Source: CAYOHG01 sp964465125 (GTDB lineage Bacteria > Planctomycetota > Phycisphaerae > UBA1845 > Fen-1342). Taken from it: DNA of 45,903 nucleotides. How positions within the stretch are numbered: position 1 is the stretch's first letter; every line of letters begins with the position of its first letter. The stretch lies in assembly GCA_964465125.1 (NCBI GenBank), contig CAYXIO010000031.1:1-45903 (forward strand), in the 5' to 3' direction. The translations under genes and the position numbers were made by a program. The notes beneath the pieces were generated by a model, which worked only from the letters and a program-made list of their open reading frames with translations, did not search any database and had not been told where the DNA came from. Of the stretch, positions 45,201 through 45,903 are shown piece by piece.

Positions 45201-45679
45201 TGCTCAATCGCCCGATCACCAACTACTGGGCGCGGCGCGACGGCCGCGACTGGCCCTGGCCGCCGGACAGTCACCAGGGCCCGAAGTGTATGCTGATCAA
45301 CGGGCTGGCCGGCTCCGGCGGCGACATGTTCCCGTGGCTGTTCCGCTACAACAAGCTGGGCAAGCTGATCGGGACGCGCACCTGGGGCGGGCTGGTCGGA
45401 ATTTCGGGCAATCCGGACCTGATCGACGGCGGCTTCGTCTCAGCGCCGACCTTTGCCTTCTACGAGAAGGATGGAACCTGGGGCGTCGAGGGCCACGGCG
45501 TCGATCCGGACATTCAGGTCATTGACGACCCGGCCAAAATGGTCAGCGGCAAGGATCCGCAGCTCGACGCCGCCATCGAGCTCATGCTGAACGAGATTCG
45601 CCAGAACGGCTACAAGCCGCCGCAGCGTCCGGCGTATCCGGACCGGCGCGGCATGGGGATTCGCGAGCAGGACAAGTAG
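42239..45679 (+). CDS. Tricorn protease homologue (S41B), exported
   Basis: A 1146-residue protein with signal peptide (GLAAALAAAGASWSAAA). Two beta-propellers come first (about residues 35-340 and 340-690; motifs FSRDGTRIAFVGN, WSPDGKWIAYFSD, WSPDSTKITYWN), with a highly charged Lys/Asp/Glu insert at about 545-625 inside the second. The helical C1, PDZ and C2 domains follow. The catalytic residues line up with archaeal tricorn: His803 (NVGHAYYWG), Ser1026 (AGSGGDMFPW) and Glu1084 (GVEGHGVDPD); the Ser-to-Glu spacing of 58 equals that in the Thermoplasma enzyme. Tricorn makes short peptides for aminopeptidases; an M28 peptidase directly upstream fits that. The signal peptide implies a periplasmic rather than cytosolic role. 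Confidence 0.95.
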   Translation: MNTAGFFVRGLAAALAAAGASWSAAADTQTQAHAGMLRYPDVGATHIVFGYANDLWLVPRAGGSAEPLASPPGEETHPRFSRDGTRIAFVGNYDGNRDLYVLPATGGVPERVTHHPTVERLTDWTSDGKLLFFAFGIGSYPRAAGIYTVASTGGMPEALPVPYGANGAISDDGQWLAYTPHQVDTRTWKRYRGGMATDIWLFNLKTHESKRITDWEGTDSIPMWHGRQVYYLSDEGPSHRSNIWVYDTANGQRRQVTKYADFDVKWPSIGPGAGGEGEIVFQHGAELRLLNLKTGQDQVVRVIIPGDRPKLRPQSVDARGFIASGGISSTGKRAVFEARGDIWTVPAKNGSARNLTRSDGVADRDPQWSPDGKWIAYFSDVGGEYELYVVPADGSGEARALTHGQTAYLYFPTWSPDSTKITYWNKVGELFLHDVDKNDTRKLDTEPWDSQNQVSWSRDSRWIAYTRTGDNQRPAIWLYNTETNEKQQVTSGMFGDSWPTFDRKGDYLYFVSQREFSDPVYEDVGNSFVYGRTSKLYMLPLRKDLKSPFAPKSDEEGQDEDKDKKDKEAKEKQDDVVSTSPASSQDTPDPAHGDEAGDEPATQKSADSQASDEGKKEGEEKKIEPLKIDLEGMERRVIELPLERGYFADLAVNDSGHLLYGRAAAPGSGGEGAIQIFDPAADEPEQKTVLSGTSTFALSADGKKLLTDKGEQFFIVSAAADQKADKPLATGGLTATIDPRAEWKQMFLEAWRVQRDFFYDPHMHGVDWTVVRELYAPMVEDCNSREDLSYVIREMISELNVGHAYYWGGDEEDQPSVSVGMLGCDFELSDGAYRIRRILEGAAWDVDARGPLSQPGVDAKVGDYLLAVNGVPVDATRDPWAAFQGMAEKVVTLTLSEKPARDETARQVIVKLMDSDDGLRYRAWVERNRQYVAAGSDGKVGYVYVPNTGVDGQDELFRQFYGQIDKQALIIDERWNGGGQIPTRFIELLNRPITNYWARRDGRDWPWPPDSHQGPKCMLINGLAGSGGDMFPWLFRYNKLGKLIGTRTWGGLVGISGNPDLIDGGFVSAPTFAFYEKDGTWGVEGHGVDPDIQVIDDPAKMVSGKDPQLDAAIELMLNEIRQNGYKPPQRPAYPDRRGMGIREQDK

Positions 45680-45707
45680 TCCGGCCGAAAAGTCTTGCTC
45701 CCGTGAG

Positions 45708-45753
45708 CGGCCGCAGCGCACCTGCTCCCTTCGCGTTGCGGCCGTCTCCTTTC
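45708..45753. terminator. Possible terminator between the tricorn gene and phoU
   Basis: A 12-bp stem with one G-T pair (45708-45719 with 45733-45744) and a 13-base loop, followed by TCTCCTTTCC. The T-run is interrupted. It lies between convergent genes and could serve the tricorn side. Confidence 0.45.
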
Positions 45754-45797
45754 CACAAAGTCGATCGCGACGTGCGACGGACCAATGAAGGGCCGGG

Positions 45798-45903
45798 CTA
45801 CGTGTCCTGGCGGTGACGGATGATCGAGCCGGTCGTCAGGAAGACCACGTCCTCGGCGATGTTCGTGGCGTGATCGGCGATGCGCTCGAGGTTCTTGGCG
45901 ATC
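45798..45903 (-). CDS. phoU: Phosphate-uptake regulator PhoU, C-terminal fragment
   Basis: Only the last 34 codons are inside the window; the gene continues beyond the right edge. The peptide IAKNLERIADHATNIAEDVVF is the metal-binding ExxxD-type helix of the second PhoU repeat (the ERIADHATNIAE signature). PhoU restrains the PstSCAB transporter and the PhoR kinase when phosphate is plentiful. The pst genes would be expected just outside this window. Confidence 0.85.
   Translation of the reverse strand, partial: IAKNLERIADHATNIAEDVVFLTTGSIIRHRQDT

Overview
The window is GC-rich bacterial DNA and almost certainly comes from a planctomycete, probably of the Phycisphaerae or a related class. The grounds are secreted proteins ending in dockerin-like Asp-rich repeats plus a terminal Cys, a PEP-CTERM protein with a VPEP tail, VCBS-repeat and tricorn-type exported proteins, and a conserved housekeeping block (prs, rplY, pth, rpsF, ssb, rpsR, rplI, dnaB). 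No mobile element, rRNA or CRISPR array was seen. One tRNA gene (tRNA-Gln, anticodon TTG) is present.

Layout. 1-5340: a DinB-like fragment, a small membrane protein, a coiled-coil protein with a DUF2325-like end, a TraB/GumN-like lipoprotein, and (minus strand) an exported VCBS-repeat protein whose frame is crossed by a single in-frame TGA. That TGA is followed directly by Cys and by a well-formed stem-loop, so it is a candidate selenocysteine codon. 5689-7885: a promoter, a TPP riboswitch, a minimal nucleotidyltransferase, an internally deleted HEPN gene, and thiC. The thiC frame carries an inserted repeat element near the N-terminus and appears to lack a conserved central block. 8139-15207: a lipoprotein, tRNA-Gln and the prs-to-dnaB translation/replication operon. 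15561-18237: a GGDEF protein and serA. 18551-23223: a two-gene operon made of a 2-oxoacid (indolepyruvate-type) oxidoreductase alpha subunit without its ferredoxin domain, and a three-part fusion of the beta subunit with both halves of an ADP-forming acyl-CoA synthetase. 23297-26189 (minus): an ABC exporter operon ending in an NPCBM-domain lipoprotein. 26350-45679: a protease-rich region with three subtilisins, one HExxHxxGxxH metalloprotease, a propeller-M28-PDZ peptidase and a tricorn homologue, interspersed with a PEP-CTERM protein, an MFS transporter and tatA. 45798-end (minus): the 3' end of phoU.

How the parts fit. The alpha subunit and the fused second gene look like a complete route from an aryl- or other 2-oxoacid through an acyl-CoA to a free acid plus ATP. 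The exported proteases, together with the M28 and tricorn enzymes, suggest stepwise digestion of protein outside the cytoplasm, which could supply the amino acids whose 2-oxoacids feed that route; this link is inference. Three of the proteases share one C-terminal cassette (Ig-like, an unnamed beta domain, dockerin-like), so different catalytic heads are carried on the same tail.
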